DNA of 64,000 bases, from the NCBI RefSeq assembly GCF_004101245.1, contig NZ_SCIN01000002.1:1-64000 (forward strand). The letters are read 5' to 3'. Origin of the DNA: Sphingomonas sp. UV9. GTDB taxonomy: Bacteria > Pseudomonadota > Alphaproteobacteria > Sphingomonadales > Sphingomonadaceae. Shown here piece after piece: positions 17,229 to 26,267 of this stretch. The notes under the pieces are model-generated. The model did no database searches. It was not told the origin of the DNA and was given only the letters and a program-made list of their open reading frames with translations. The position numbers and the translations under genes were made by a program. The first letter of the stretch is position 1; every line of letters starts with the position of its first letter.

Positions 17229-18539
17229 CTATAAAAGTTCGACCCGCACGATCGTCCCCCCGCCGTCCGCGCCGACGATCGACACGCGGCCGCCGTGCCG
17301 GTCCACAACCTGCTGGACCAAGTTCAAGCCAAGGCCGCTTCCGGTCGAGCGCGGGCGCAATCGGTGGAACGGCTCGAACACGCGTTCGCGCTCTTCAAGT
17401 GGTATGCCGGGGCCATTGTCCTGCACCTCGAATGCGGACCCGACCACCCGGACCATGACATGACGTCCGCCGTGCTCGATCGCGTTCTGGATGAGGTTCG
17501 TCAGCACACGCTCAATGGCCGCTGCATCTCCGCGACACGGCATCGTGTTTTCGATCTGGACCTCGATGGTCCGCTCAGACGCAATGAGCAAGGGTGCCAG
17601 GTCTCCAACGACCTGGCGAACCAAAGCGGTAAGGTTCAACTCCTCATCGTGCCGATCGGTGTCGAGCCGCTGGAGGTCGAGCAGCTGTTCGGCAAGGGTG
17701 CCCAGTCGTTGGACATCCCTCCCCAAGCTGCGCGTTACCGGATCAGACGCAGCGTCCACCTTCGCGCGCAGAATGGCGATTGGCGTTCGCAGCTCGTGAG
17801 CCGCGGATGCGATGAACCGCCGCTGCCTTTCATAGCCCTCGTCCAAGCGTCGCAGCGCGTCATTCATCGCGCGGACTAGCGGCGCGATCTCCGATGGGAC
17901 GTGCTCCTCGCTCAGCCGTCGACCTCGTCGATCCGTGTCGATCTCTTCGGCCTCCTTGGCGATGCGCGCGATGCCGATGAGCGACCGCCTGACGATCCAT
18001 GGCGTGACGATCAGGGAGGTGAGCACGAGCAGCAGGAACATTGGCGCGAGAATGATGTTAGACGCCACTGCAACGAGAAAGCCCGGCTCGGTGAGCCTGC
18101 CATGTCCGAGGATCGTCAGCGTGCCCGCCGGCGCGGCCTCCTTCCGGATTACGGCGGCCAAGTCATAAGGTGCCCGGCGATCTCGGAACTGGGCGTAGGA
18201 GAAGTCGGGTAGTCTGCCGACGAGCGATGCGAAGTGGCCGGGTATCCGTCCAAGCGAGACGCTTCGACCCGCATCATTTTCGGCGATGAACCAGAAGTCA
18301 GGGCTCGCCGCGCGCAGCTTCCCGAGCTCCGGGGTCAGGCGTACGACGAGGCTGCCATCGTCTCGACGAACGATGGCTCTAGCAATAACCGGGGTGATTT
18401 GCTCATCGGTATAAGGCCCGCCGCTGTCCACGCGGAGCGCTACCGCCAGCAGGATCGCGAGCGATACCAGCAGCGCCAGGAAGTTGAAGGCGAGCGGAAG
18501 AATGATCAACGGCCTCTTGAGAGAGGTTTGCTTGGTCAC
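17229..18539 (-). CDS. Sensor histidine kinase
   Basis: A 436-residue inner-membrane kinase. TM1 spans about residues 13-33, a periplasmic sensor region follows to ~155, and TM2 spans about 157-185, then a HAMP-like linker. The HisKA box is ASAAHELRTPIAILRAKVD. The HATPase domain has NLIQNAIEHG, DNGPGIP and GSGLGLNLV. Its start overlaps the stop of the response regulator gene by four bases, so they form one operon and a cognate pair. The periplasmic domain belongs to the TctE/QseC-like layout, but the signal is unknown. A decayed copy of its C-terminus is at 41566-41763. Confidence 0.93.
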   Translation of the reverse strand: MTKQTSLKRPLIILPLAFNFLALLVSLAILLAVALRVDSGGPYTDEQITPVIARAIVRRDDGSLVVRLTPELGKLRAASPDFWFIAENDAGRSVSLGRIPGHFASLVGRLPDFSYAQFRDRRAPYDLAAVIRKEAAPAGTLTILGHGRLTEPGFLVAVASNIILAPMFLLLVLTSLIVTPWIVRRSLIGIARIAKEAEEIDTDRRGRRLSEEHVPSEIAPLVRAMNDALRRLDEGYERQRRFIASAAHELRTPIAILRAKVDAASDPVTRSLGRDVQRLGTLAEQLLDLQRLDTDRHDEELNLTALVRQVVGDLAPLLIASERTIEVQIENTMPCRGDAAAIERVLTNLIQNAIEHGGRHVMVRVVGSAFEVQDNGPGIPLEERERVFEPFHRLRPRSTGSGLGLNLVQQVVDRHGGRVSIVGADGGGTIVRVELL

Positions 18540-19210
18540 GACGCTTCGCGCAGCAGGTAGCCAACGCCCCGGATCGCGTGGATCTCGACGCCGGCCTCGG
18601 CGTCGGCGAGCTTTCGGCGAAGGCGAGAGACGTGCGAATCCAATGCGTTCGACTGAACCTCGTCGTCAAAACCATAGACCGCCTGCTCGAGCGTCTCTCG
18701 CATCATAGTTCTCCCACGACGCTTCAACAACGCCGCGAGGACGCGGAGCTCACGACGGGGAAGCTCCAGTCGCACGCCGCCAACCGCCACCTCGTCGTTC
18801 GACAGGTCGTAGACCAGCATGCCCGCACGGATCTCTTCGCCTGCCAGATCGGCAGGTCGCCTCCGCACGGCACGGATGCGCGCGAACATTTCGTCGAGCG
18901 CGAACGGCTTGATAAGGTAGTCGTCGGCACCCTCGTCCAAGCCGGCAATGCGATCGGCGACTTCTCCGCGTGCGCTCAGCACGATGATGGCAAGTCCGGG
19001 GTTGCTCGCGCGAAGAGCCGGGACGAGCGTCAGTCCGTCCCCGTCCGGGAGGGTTCGGTCCAGCAGGACCAGGTCGAAGGGCGCCTGCAGCGCCGCTTCC
19101 CGGGCGACCTCCAGACGGTCGGCATGGTCGACAACGAAGCGCTCGCGCTCCATCGCGCCGCGTAGCGTTTCCGCGAGCTCAGGCTCGTCTTCGATCAGCA
19201 GAACTCTCAT
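18536..19210 (-). CDS. OmpR-family response regulator
   Basis: A 224-residue regulator. The receiver domain has acidic EDEPEL, phosphoacceptor DLVLLDRTLPDGDG, the switch Ser/Thr in IIVLSARG, and Lys in LIKPF. The winged-helix output domain ends AIRGVGYLLRE, with NALDSHVSRLRRKL in the recognition helix. First gene of the two-component operon with the kinase at 17229. Confidence 0.94.
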   Translation of the reverse strand: MRVLLIEDEPELAETLRGAMERERFVVDHADRLEVAREAALQAPFDLVLLDRTLPDGDGLTLVPALRASNPGLAIIVLSARGEVADRIAGLDEGADDYLIKPFALDEMFARIRAVRRRPADLAGEEIRAGMLVYDLSNDEVAVGGVRLELPRRELRVLAALLKRRGRTMMRETLEQAVYGFDDEVQSNALDSHVSRLRRKLADAEAGVEIHAIRGVGYLLREAS

Positions 19211-19700
19211 CGATCCACCTTAAATCAGTAGCGTTAGCGCATCATGTCCAGACCGATCGGATCGGCGAAGGCGTATTTTGGCAACTTGGATCGCGTTTAT
19301 AACGGTGCCATATTGTGGGAACATTGCGCAGAAGGAAACTAGAAACCCATTGCGGTATCGCGACGAGGCAGTGAAGAACCGAAAGTCCGTTGAGACATGG
19401 CCGAGTCGTCCGTAACCTCTGACGCGCCGAACTCAGCTGCCGTTCCGCTGTAACGAAAGGTTATCTTGCAATATATGTTGCAAGTTAAAGAACCATAGTT
19501 GCTAGAAGAAATACGCAATCTTTTTATGGATTGGTATTGTCTCGATGAGATGACAAGCGTCGTCCGCGAGATTTGACGATACAGCAACATGAGAAAGCTA
19601 TTTTGCTAGCCGTCCTTCATGTCACATATCCTCCGCGATAATTCGTATTATTACCAGCGCGAGGACCATTACTACGTACGAATGATGATTTACGCTGACT
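19211..19700. other. Intergenic region, no gene seen
   Basis: A 490-base stretch visibly richer in A and T than its surroundings. It lies upstream of the two-component operon on one side and downstream of the CheY-like gene on the other. Short frames here lack family resemblance or ribosome-binding sites. It probably contains the promoter of the response regulator gene. Confidence 0.5.
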
Positions 19701-20093
19701 TTAAGGGATAATGATTTCGTTGGGGTGATGCTTGGCTAACGCTGTGCCGACCGCCTTGAAAAGCGCGTCCATCGCAACAGGCTTAAATATCACATCGTCC
19801 GCACCAGCTGCCAAACATCGCTCCCGTAAAGTCGGCGCGAAGTCCGCCGTAACGACGATGATCGGGACGGCCGCCTTAGCGTCACAACGAGCGCGAATGA
19901 ACTTTATTGCTGTTAAGCCGTCCACGCCAGGCATTCGCAAACCAATAAGGAGAATTGCGAAATCTTGGTGATCAAGAATGGTAAGGCCTTGCTCAGCGCC
20001 TTCCGCTTCTACCATAGTTGCACCTGCGACATTGAGCAGGTCCTTGACAACCCGCCTGTTCATTGCGTCGTCTTCGATAAACAGGACGTTCAC
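19701..20093 (-). CDS. Stand-alone receiver-domain protein lacking the phosphoacceptor Asp
   Basis: A 130-residue CheY-like domain: VLFIEDDAMNRRVVKDLL supplies the metal-binding acids, PIIVVTADF the switch Thr, and DVIFKPVAMDALF the conserved Lys. The phosphoacceptor position reads AILLIGLRMPGVDG: residue 51 is Gly (GGT) where Asp (GAT/GAC) is expected. The protein therefore should not be phosphorylated normally and may act as a pseudo-receiver or be drifting. The nearest kinase gene is 1.2 kb away and not in the same unit. Confidence 0.85.
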   Translation of the reverse strand: MNVLFIEDDAMNRRVVKDLLNVAGATMVEAEGAEQGLTILDHQDFAILLIGLRMPGVDGLTAIKFIRARCDAKAAVPIIVVTADFAPTLRERCLAAGADDVIFKPVAMDALFKAVGTALAKHHPNEIIIP

Positions 20094-20544
20094 TCCGGCT
20101 TGCCCGACAGCTGGATAGACGGATGGTTTGAGGCGACGGCATGATTTTCATCGAACATTATCTGACGTCCTCGGATGCTTAAATAGCGGTGCATCATTGG
20201 TCCGCACCACTCGATCCAACTTGACGATGCGCCCTGATCGTAGACGTAACCATGTGGGCGTAGCCTTACGTTCAGCCGAGAAGATCACCCGACCTATCAA
20301 TGAATTCGCAGAAATCGCTGATCGTCAATCTGACACTCGTTTCTGGACTGCGCGTACGTACCCCCGGCAATGCCAGACCGGGCCCCATCGATATTGCGAC
20401 CATCTGGCGACGTGAACGGCCTCCCACAGCATTGCAGATGCGCCTTGTCATAATGGACAATGGAGCATGGCGATTGTTCATAACCGGTCTAGGATGACAT
20501 GCTCCCCGTTTTCAGGCCGCTAATAATCTGGCTTCGGTGTCTGT
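20094..20544. other. No supported gene
   Basis: About 450 bases between the receiver gene and an IS3 relic. Minus-strand frames (for example one with MVAISMGPGLALPGVRTRSP) show no recognisable domain. Decay of an upstream partner gene is possible but cannot be shown. Confidence 0.4.
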
Positions 20545-21195
20545 ATGCGCCTAGCGGCGGCGGTTCGTAAACTCGACAGGTGCCAACCCGCCAAGGCTGC
20601 GGTGCGGGCGAACGGTGTTGCAGTCCGTCCACCATGCCTTAATGATCCGTCTTGCTGCGGCCCGCGTTGGGAACAGGTGTTCGTTCAGACTCGCGTCGCG
20701 CAAGCTACCGCTGAAGCTTTCGACGAAACCGTTCTGTTGCGGCCCGCCCAGCGCGATGCGATGCCACTCAATCCCAGTGTCCTTGCACCACGCGAGCACG
20801 GCGTGAGTGTTCAGCGCGGCGCCATTGTCGCTGACCACCATGCGCTGCAGCCTGCGACGTTTGGTGATGGCGCTCAGCTCAAGAACGACCCGCCGACACA
20901 CAGCAAGATATCGACTATGCGCCTCAGACAATTCGGCTCCAGTAGTAGATAACGTCCGGCATACGAAACGACGGCAGCAGGCAAATCAGGCCGATACGAA
21001 ATAGAGTGACTAACGCTGGTTGAGTTCCTGCGGGATCGCCATCGGCGCCCTTGTCCCTAGCGCTTGCGCCCTTTGCGTTCGCTCACCGTCAGTTTTGCCT
21101 CGCGATACGGCCGGTACACCTTCGTCAGGTTTATGCCCTTGCCCCCACGTCCGCACCAGGATCCCCAGCCGCCGGTAGCCGACGCGGGCGCACGG
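20545..21195 (-). mobile_element. IS3-family OrfB relic (two pieces)
   Basis: At 21050-21195 the minus strand reads RVGYRRLGILVRTWGQG, then, one frame over, INLTKVYRPYREAKLTVSER, the N-terminal OrfB region. At 20551-20931 it reads [39 protein letters not shown] and [17 protein letters not shown], the DDE core's second and third acidic regions. The part between is deleted or scrambled. Confidence 0.85.
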
Positions 21196-21212
21196 CGCAC
21201 CCGATCAACGTG

Positions 21213-21542
21213 TCAGGCCTGGGGTGGTCTCAGGGCTGCGTCGGCATCGCGGCCGACGAGCGTGGCACCGTCGAAGGACACCAGCGTTGAGCCGGCCGGG
21301 CCGGCCGGGCCGGTCGGGCCGGTCGTGCCGGACACCGAGTCGGTGTCGGGCGCACCCATGTGGTGGGCGTGGCAACTGCCATGGTAGTGCCGATAGCCCT
21401 TGTCGGCGTCGGCAGCGACCTGATCGCCGTCGCCGTCGCCGTCGCCATCGAACTGCGACGCGGCTTCGTACTGGCTCGTCTCGATGCACCCACCGATTTC
21501 AGCCGGATGCGCTACCCCGACCCAAACGGTCAGGACGAGCAT
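21213..21542 (-). CDS. Secreted His-rich, repeat-containing small protein
   Basis: A 109-residue frame beginning in a hydrophobic segment (LVLTVWVGVAHPAEIGG). It then has a DG repeat (FDGDGDGDGDQ), a His-rich stretch GYRHYHGSCHAHHMG that could bind metal, and a collagen-like GPTGPAGPAG run encoded by near-perfect CCGGCCGGG repeats. The signal peptide seems to extend upstream (LAFLACLM) but meets a stop; a one-base loss near 21575 would explain this, so the gene may be damaged at its 5' end. No family name is known to me. Confidence 0.45.
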   Translation of the reverse strand: MLVLTVWVGVAHPAEIGGCIETSQYEAASQFDGDGDGDGDQVAADADKGYRHYHGSCHAHHMGAPDTDSVSGTTGPTGPAGPAGSTLVSFDGATLVGRDADAALRPPQA

Positions 21543-22062
21543 CAGACAGGCAAGGAAGGCAAGAGCCTACGCATCGACCGATCCGGTAGCAGAGAATGGG
21601 ATTGCAGTAGCCGGGTATGGCGGCGCGAGCCGCTCACGTCGGGTTTGAGAATTAACGAGAGACCGGAGTTGGGGAGCAAAGAGGGCCCTCTCAGCGTCCG
21701 ATTATGGACGTCTTGTAAGCCCCGCGCTGCCGGCCAAGTCTTGCCCACGCCCGGACATTCAGGCTGGCGATCCGTGCCCCGATAACATCAATTCGCTAAG
21801 CGCGATCTTTCCCGTTTCTCCGTTTCCAACACGCCATTCGGGAACGAGCAATCGGCAACAGGTTGTCAGAAAGGGGGTGCCCGGACGGCTATCGGCGCGA
21901 TCGCCCGGCGACTGTCCCGCTATGGGTTCGTTTATCGGAAAGTCGGTGTGGCAGGCGTACTCATTCGCCATCATTCAAGCAACGCCATCCCTCTCGTGAG
22001 ACTCGCCGCTCATTATTTGAGAGCTTGTCTGAAAGCGATATGTCACGCGCGTACCGTATAGC
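21543..22062. other. No supported gene
   Basis: About 520 bases. Apart from the probable missing 5' end of the His-rich protein near 21545-21590, no frame on either strand shows domain-like features. Confidence 0.45.
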
Positions 22063-22488
22063 TCAGCTTCGCCTTGGCCGTCCGACGTCGTCCAAAGCCT
22101 CGCGGAGTTCTCGAGCGCGCTCGTTTGAAATCTGGCACGCGGTCTCGATCTGTTGAGGAACGGCGGAGACGCTATCCCTCAGGACTTCCCCAGCAGGCGT
22201 CAAAGTCACGAACACCTTGCGCTCGTCGTGTGTGTCGCGCTGTCTCGCGACAAGACCGGCCTGATCCAGACGTTTGATCAACGGGGTGATCGTCCCGGTA
22301 TCCATGCCGAGCCTGGCTCCTAGCTCGCCGACTGAACGCGGCGCATGCCCTAACAATTCTAACACGACCAGATATTGCGGGAATGTCAGCCCCAACGGAT
22401 CGAGGAACGGCTTGTGCATACGAACCAGCCGGTTCGCCGCTCCATAGAGCGCGAACGACAGCAACGTGTTGACCTCAAGTGAACTCAT
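22063..22488 (-). CDS. MarR-family regulator, OhrR-like
   Basis: About 141 residues from the ATG at 22488, which fits the family start better than an upstream frame. The winged helix reads LTFPQYLVVLELLGHAPRSV, GELGARLGMDTGTITPLIKR and LVARQRDTHDERKVFVTLT. The N-terminal helix has LLSFALYGAANRL; OhrR proteins usually have Cys where this one has Ser (LCFALY), so peroxide sensing by that cysteine is unlikely. It is divergent from the nitroreductase gene, which it probably controls. Confidence 0.87.
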   Translation of the reverse strand: MSSLEVNTLLSFALYGAANRLVRMHKPFLDPLGLTFPQYLVVLELLGHAPRSVGELGARLGMDTGTITPLIKRLDQAGLVARQRDTHDERKVFVTLTPAGEVLRDSVSAVPQQIETACQISNERARELREALDDVGRPRRS

Positions 22489-22593
22489 TTCCAAATCTCT
22501 CTTGCGCGCATACATCTTGCGAACTAGATATATGCCGCACTGGCTTTCGTTAGTGGTCTCATGACCATGTTGCCATAACCGGAGTTCCACAAG

Positions 22594-23268
22594 GTGCCTG
22601 AATCTCGCTCGTTTCACGAGGTCGTCCGCAATCGTCGGTCGGTCCGTAGTTTCCTTCCCACAGCGTTAAATGCAAATCTGCTCCGAGCGGTGGCCGACGA
22701 TGCCCGACATACTCCGTCCAATGCCAACATTCAGCCATGGCAGGTCCATATCGTCTCTGGCGAAACCCGAAACAGGCTCAGCAGGGCAATGCTGGAAGCG
22801 GAGGCAAAGGGCAGAATGACGCCGGATTTTCCATTTTCCTATGGCGAGTTTTACGGCCCGTACCGCGAAAGGCAAAAAGCGCAGGGAGCGGCATATTATC
22901 AGGCGCTCGGTGTCGCCATCGAGGATTTCGACGAACGCCGATCCACCATGCTAAAGAACCTAGAGTTTTTTGGCGCTCCGCATGTATGTCTTCTGTTCAT
23001 GCCGGCGTTTCACTCCGTGCGCATCGCCGGTGATGTCGGAATGTATGGGCAGACCTTCCTGCTGGCACTTGAAGCCCATGGACTTGGCGGTGTGCCACAA
23101 ACGTTGTTGGGGTTTTTCGCGGATACGGCACGGGAGGTGCTAGGCATCGATCCGGCAATGAAGATGCTGTTCGGTATTTCTTTCGGCTATCCCGACATGA
23201 CGTCCGCCGCAAGCAGGTACCGTATCGAAAAAGCGCCTGTCGACGAAACCGTTACATTTCACCACTAG
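22594..23268 (+). CDS. Nitroreductase family protein
   Basis: A 224-residue FMN-dependent nitroreductase. It has RRSVRSFLP (FMN phosphate binding), TPSNANIQPWQVHIVSG, and AHGLGGVPQTLLGFF near the C-terminus. These match the family that reduces nitro groups, quinones or enones with NAD(P)H. The start is GTG, 106 bases from the divergent MarR start. Regulation by that MarR protein is likely. Confidence 0.9.
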   Translation: MPESRSFHEVVRNRRSVRSFLPTALNANLLRAVADDARHTPSNANIQPWQVHIVSGETRNRLSRAMLEAEAKGRMTPDFPFSYGEFYGPYRERQKAQGAAYYQALGVAIEDFDERRSTMLKNLEFFGAPHVCLLFMPAFHSVRIAGDVGMYGQTFLLALEAHGLGGVPQTLLGFFADTAREVLGIDPAMKMLFGISFGYPDMTSAASRYRIEKAPVDETVTFHH

Positions 23269-23445
23269 GCCAGAGCCAGCCAACCGGATTCCAATTTTCG
23301 GAAACGGTCGAACCGCAATTGCGGCAATTCCGGTCGTAACAATCATGGCGATCGCTTCCTATATCCATGACCACGACGGGTTTCAGGAATGTTTGATCCC
23401 ACGATTTGACGGTGCGATCCTTTCGTTCGAATGGAAGGAAGCCGT

Positions 23446-23975
23446 ATGGGACAAGTACGACACGGGAGCGCCATGACCACGCACGCCGTCAGAGCAGCAA
23501 TGCAGCGATCGCAAGCTTCGCTCTCGTCGCTGAGCCGAGAGCTCGGGATCAACCTCAAGACGGTTGCCAAGTGGCGCAAGCGGGCGACGGTCGAGGATCT
23601 GAAGACCGAGCGGAAGGCTCCTTACTCCACGACCTTGACCCAAGCCGAGGAGGCAGTCGCGCACCGCTGCCTGCAACGGCACGGCATATCTCGTCTGCCG
23701 CGGAGTGCGGGGGACAAGCAGTAGCGACAGAGATTAAAACGCTACCCGATCGGGTTCTTCCCACATGGATATCGCCGAGGTTCATACTGCCGAGGGCAAA
23801 CTTTACCTGTTCGTCGGCATCGACCGCACGAGTAAGTTCGAGGTCACCCAGCTCGTCGACAACGCTGACAGGCGAACAGCCTGGGAGTTCCTTGGACACC
23901 TGCTGGAAGCGGTGCCGTACCGGATCGATACGATCCCGACCGACAACGGCATCCAGTCTGTAGAGCATCCGCTGA
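23446..23975 (+). mobile_element. IS481-family transposase relic
   Basis: MGQVRHGSA, AAMQRSQASLSSLSRELG, KTVAKWRKRATVEDLKTERK, then an internal deletion joining AEEAV to HRCLQRHGISRLP, a frameshift, then KRYPIGFF, DIAEVHTAEGKLYLFVGIDR, TAWEFLGHLLEAVPYRI and TDNGIQ. This is the IS481-type DDE transposase; everything after the second acidic motif is missing. Confidence 0.9.
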
Positions 23976-24025
23976 CGTGACCCCCGTCGTTCATCCAGCG
24001 GCAACCAGAGACCGACCGTTGTTGT

Positions 24026-24073
24026 GAGGGTCCCCCGGTTTCTCATCCAACCTGGAGGGTGAGTTTCCGGCGT
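24026..24073 (+). repeat. Direct repeat, copy 1
   Basis: About 45 bases beginning GAGGGTCCCCCGGTTTCTC and containing GAGTTTCCGGC. A copy in the same orientation at 29811-29857 differs at only a few positions. The pair brackets the MDR, SDR, aldehyde dehydrogenase and AraC cassette. It may be a surviving transposon end. Confidence 0.75.
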
Positions 24074-24079
24074 TCTGAG

Positions 24080-24755
24080 GGTCCCGTTGTTGCTGACGAT
24101 CATCCTGGGCGCGCCACGCTCGGCGATCAGATCGGCCAGTTCACGTACCACCCGCCTGCCCGAGATCGACGTGTAGAGCACCGCTCGCACGGCGCGCTTT
24201 CGTCGCTTCCGGCGACGCACCGTCAGACCTTCCTCGCGGTAGAGCCGCTGGATCTTGTTGCGGTTGATCGCGATGCCGTCTCGGCGCAGCAGGATGTTCA
24301 ACCGCCGATAGCCGAACCGCCGGCGCCGCTGCGCCAACTCGCGCAGACGGGACCGCGGGCGCGATCATCTGATCGGCACGAGCGATACCGCATGCTTTTG
24401 CGATCCGCCTCGATGCCACAGCACGTCCGCCGCTCGCTCATCCCAGCGCCCTCTGGATATGTGCGAACGCTTCCCGCTTCGTGGCGGGCGTCACCGTTTT
24501 TTTCAGAGCAGGTTCTCCAGACCTGCGTTGTCGAGCATCGCGTCTGTCAGCCGCCGCTTGACCAGGCGTTCTCCTCCTCGAGCGCCCGCAGCCGCCTTCG
24601 CATCGGACACCTCCAGGCGGCCGAACTTGGCCTTCCACGTAATAGGTCGCGCTCGACATCCCGTGACGCCGGCAAAGATCCGTCACTACCGCGCCCGCCT
24701 CAGCCTCCCTCAGGATGCCGATAATCTGCTCTTCCGAAAACTGCTTCCGCTTCAT
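24080..24755 (-). mobile_element. IS3-family OrfA/OrfB relic
   Basis: The OrfA start is MKRKQFSEEQIIGILREAE, TDLCRRHGMSSATYY, then a frameshift. The OrfB part is RRRRFGYRRLNILLRRDG, NRNKIQRLYREEGLTVRRR, then a deletion to YTSISGRRVVRELADLIAE, ending RMIVSNNGT. In the last motif the catalytic Asp of SDNG is Asn. The element is thus internally deleted and truncated. Confidence 0.88.
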
Positions 24756-24819
24756 CTGTCCGTTCCCTCTTCGGGTCGGACTCTAGCTCCAACTGAAAAA
24801 TGGGGGTCAGGTCAGCAGC

Positions 24820-25136
24820 TCAGAAGGTTTCCCGTGCCGCCTCCTGCAGAATCAGTTTGTCCGGTGTCAGGTCGAAGATCGCACGCCGCAGCCGCAGCCG
24901 CAGGTTCTCCTTCTCCAGGTTCTTCATCCGTTGAGCCTGATCGGTCTGCAGGCCACCATATTCTTTGCACCAGAGTGTAGTAGGTCTGCTCGCTGACCGC
25001 GATCCGCCGGCATGCCTTCGCGGTCGTCCAACCCCGGCCCAACACGATCTCAACGTCAGGCAGCTTCCGGATGATCTCCTTGGGCTTGTGCGTCTTCGCA
25101 GGCCTTCGTCGTCTCCTCTTTGATCCAGACTCTCAT
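24820..25136 (-). mobile_element. Second IS3-family OrfA relic
   Basis: Minus-strand pieces KPKEIIRKLPDVEIVLGRG, CRRIAVSEQTYYTLVQ, then in another frame EYGGLQTDQAQRMKNLEKE and FDLTPDKLILQEAARETF. These are an OrfA of a different IS3 subgroup, broken by at least one frameshift. No OrfB remains. Confidence 0.85.
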
Positions 25137-25227
25137 AGTCGATGCACAACTCGAAGGGGGGAGGCTCAGTTTGATTCCCACAGAAGCGCCCTTCCGGCGC
25201 TCATGCGAGAGACGGACGGGCGCCAGC

Positions 25228-26235
25228 TCAGATCTTGATAACGATCTTGCCAAAGTGCGAACCGCTTTCTTGATGCAGGAAGGCTTCGGCGAGCTGCTCG
25301 AGCGGGAAGCTTCGATCGATGATCGGACGGATTGCGTGCGTGCTGAGGAACGCGACGAGATCGGCCTGATCCTGCCTGCATCCGTTGAGACAGCCCTGCA
25401 GCCGGACTTGTTTGGTCAAGATGGGCACCATCGGTAGCGCGGCCTCCCAGCCACCCAGGATCCCGATCGACGCGATATGCCCGCCGATCTTCACCGCTTC
25501 CAGCGATTGGGCCAGCGTGCTCGGCCCGCCCACGTCGATAACGTGGTGCACCCCCTGATCTTCGGTCCACTCCCAAACGCGCCGACCCCATTCCGATTCG
25601 TCGCGGTAGTTGATGACATGGTCTGCGCCGAGCGCACGCAGGCGCTGCGCCTTTGCGTCGGAGGACGTCGTCGCGATCACCACTGCTCCCACCGCCTTGG
25701 CAATCTGCAGGGCGTAAATTGAAACCCCGCCTGATCCCTGAACCAGCACGGTTTCGCCTGGCTTGAGGGGGCCGTTGACCATCAGCGCGCGCCAGGCGGT
25801 CACGCCGGCGGTGGTTATGGTCGCTGATTCTGCCATGGTGTAGCTGGCGGGCGCATGGGTGAAAGCGCTGACCGATGCCGTGATTTCCTCACGCGCGACG
25901 CCATCAACGCCATCGCCCGGCGTTTGAGAAAAGTCGCTCACCTGGGGCGCGCCTTTGGACCATTGTGGAAAGATGCAGCTCACGACCGCGTCTCCCGGCG
26001 AGAAATCGACGACGTTCTTGCCGATCGCCTCGACGACGCCGGCGCCGTCCGCCAGCAGGATGCGGCCGTCCTCGGTCGGCGCCGTTCCATTGGCCACTCC
26101 ATAGTCGTGGAAGTTGATACAGCTCGCGGCGAGCCGAACGCGGATTTCATTCGCGCCCGGCGCTCGCGCAGGCTCGAGTTCTGCCAGCTTGATGCGGTCT
26201 AGGCCGCCAGGGGCCTGCAATATCATTGCTCTCAT
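25228..26235 (-). CDS. MDR-superfamily zinc-independent NADPH oxidoreductase
   Basis: A 335-residue medium-chain reductase. The N-terminal GroES-like domain has INFHDYGVANG where zinc enzymes have a cysteine, so catalytic zinc is probably absent. The cofactor motif is VLVQGSGGVSIYALQIAKAV, followed by SSDAKAQRLRALGADHVINY. This fits quinone- or enal-reducing enzymes. It lies 32 bases downstream of the SDR gene on the same strand, completing an ALDH-SDR-MDR run. Confidence 0.88.
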   Translation of the reverse strand: MRAMILQAPGGLDRIKLAELEPARAPGANEIRVRLAASCINFHDYGVANGTAPTEDGRILLADGAGVVEAIGKNVVDFSPGDAVVSCIFPQWSKGAPQVSDFSQTPGDGVDGVAREEITASVSAFTHAPASYTMAESATITTAGVTAWRALMVNGPLKPGETVLVQGSGGVSIYALQIAKAVGAVVIATTSSDAKAQRLRALGADHVINYRDESEWGRRVWEWTEDQGVHHVIDVGGPSTLAQSLEAVKIGGHIASIGILGGWEAALPMVPILTKQVRLQGCLNGCRQDQADLVAFLSTHAIRPIIDRSFPLEQLAEAFLHQESGSHFGKIVIKI

Positions 26236-26267
26236 GGTGACTGACTTTCGTTTGCGGGATTAGATGT

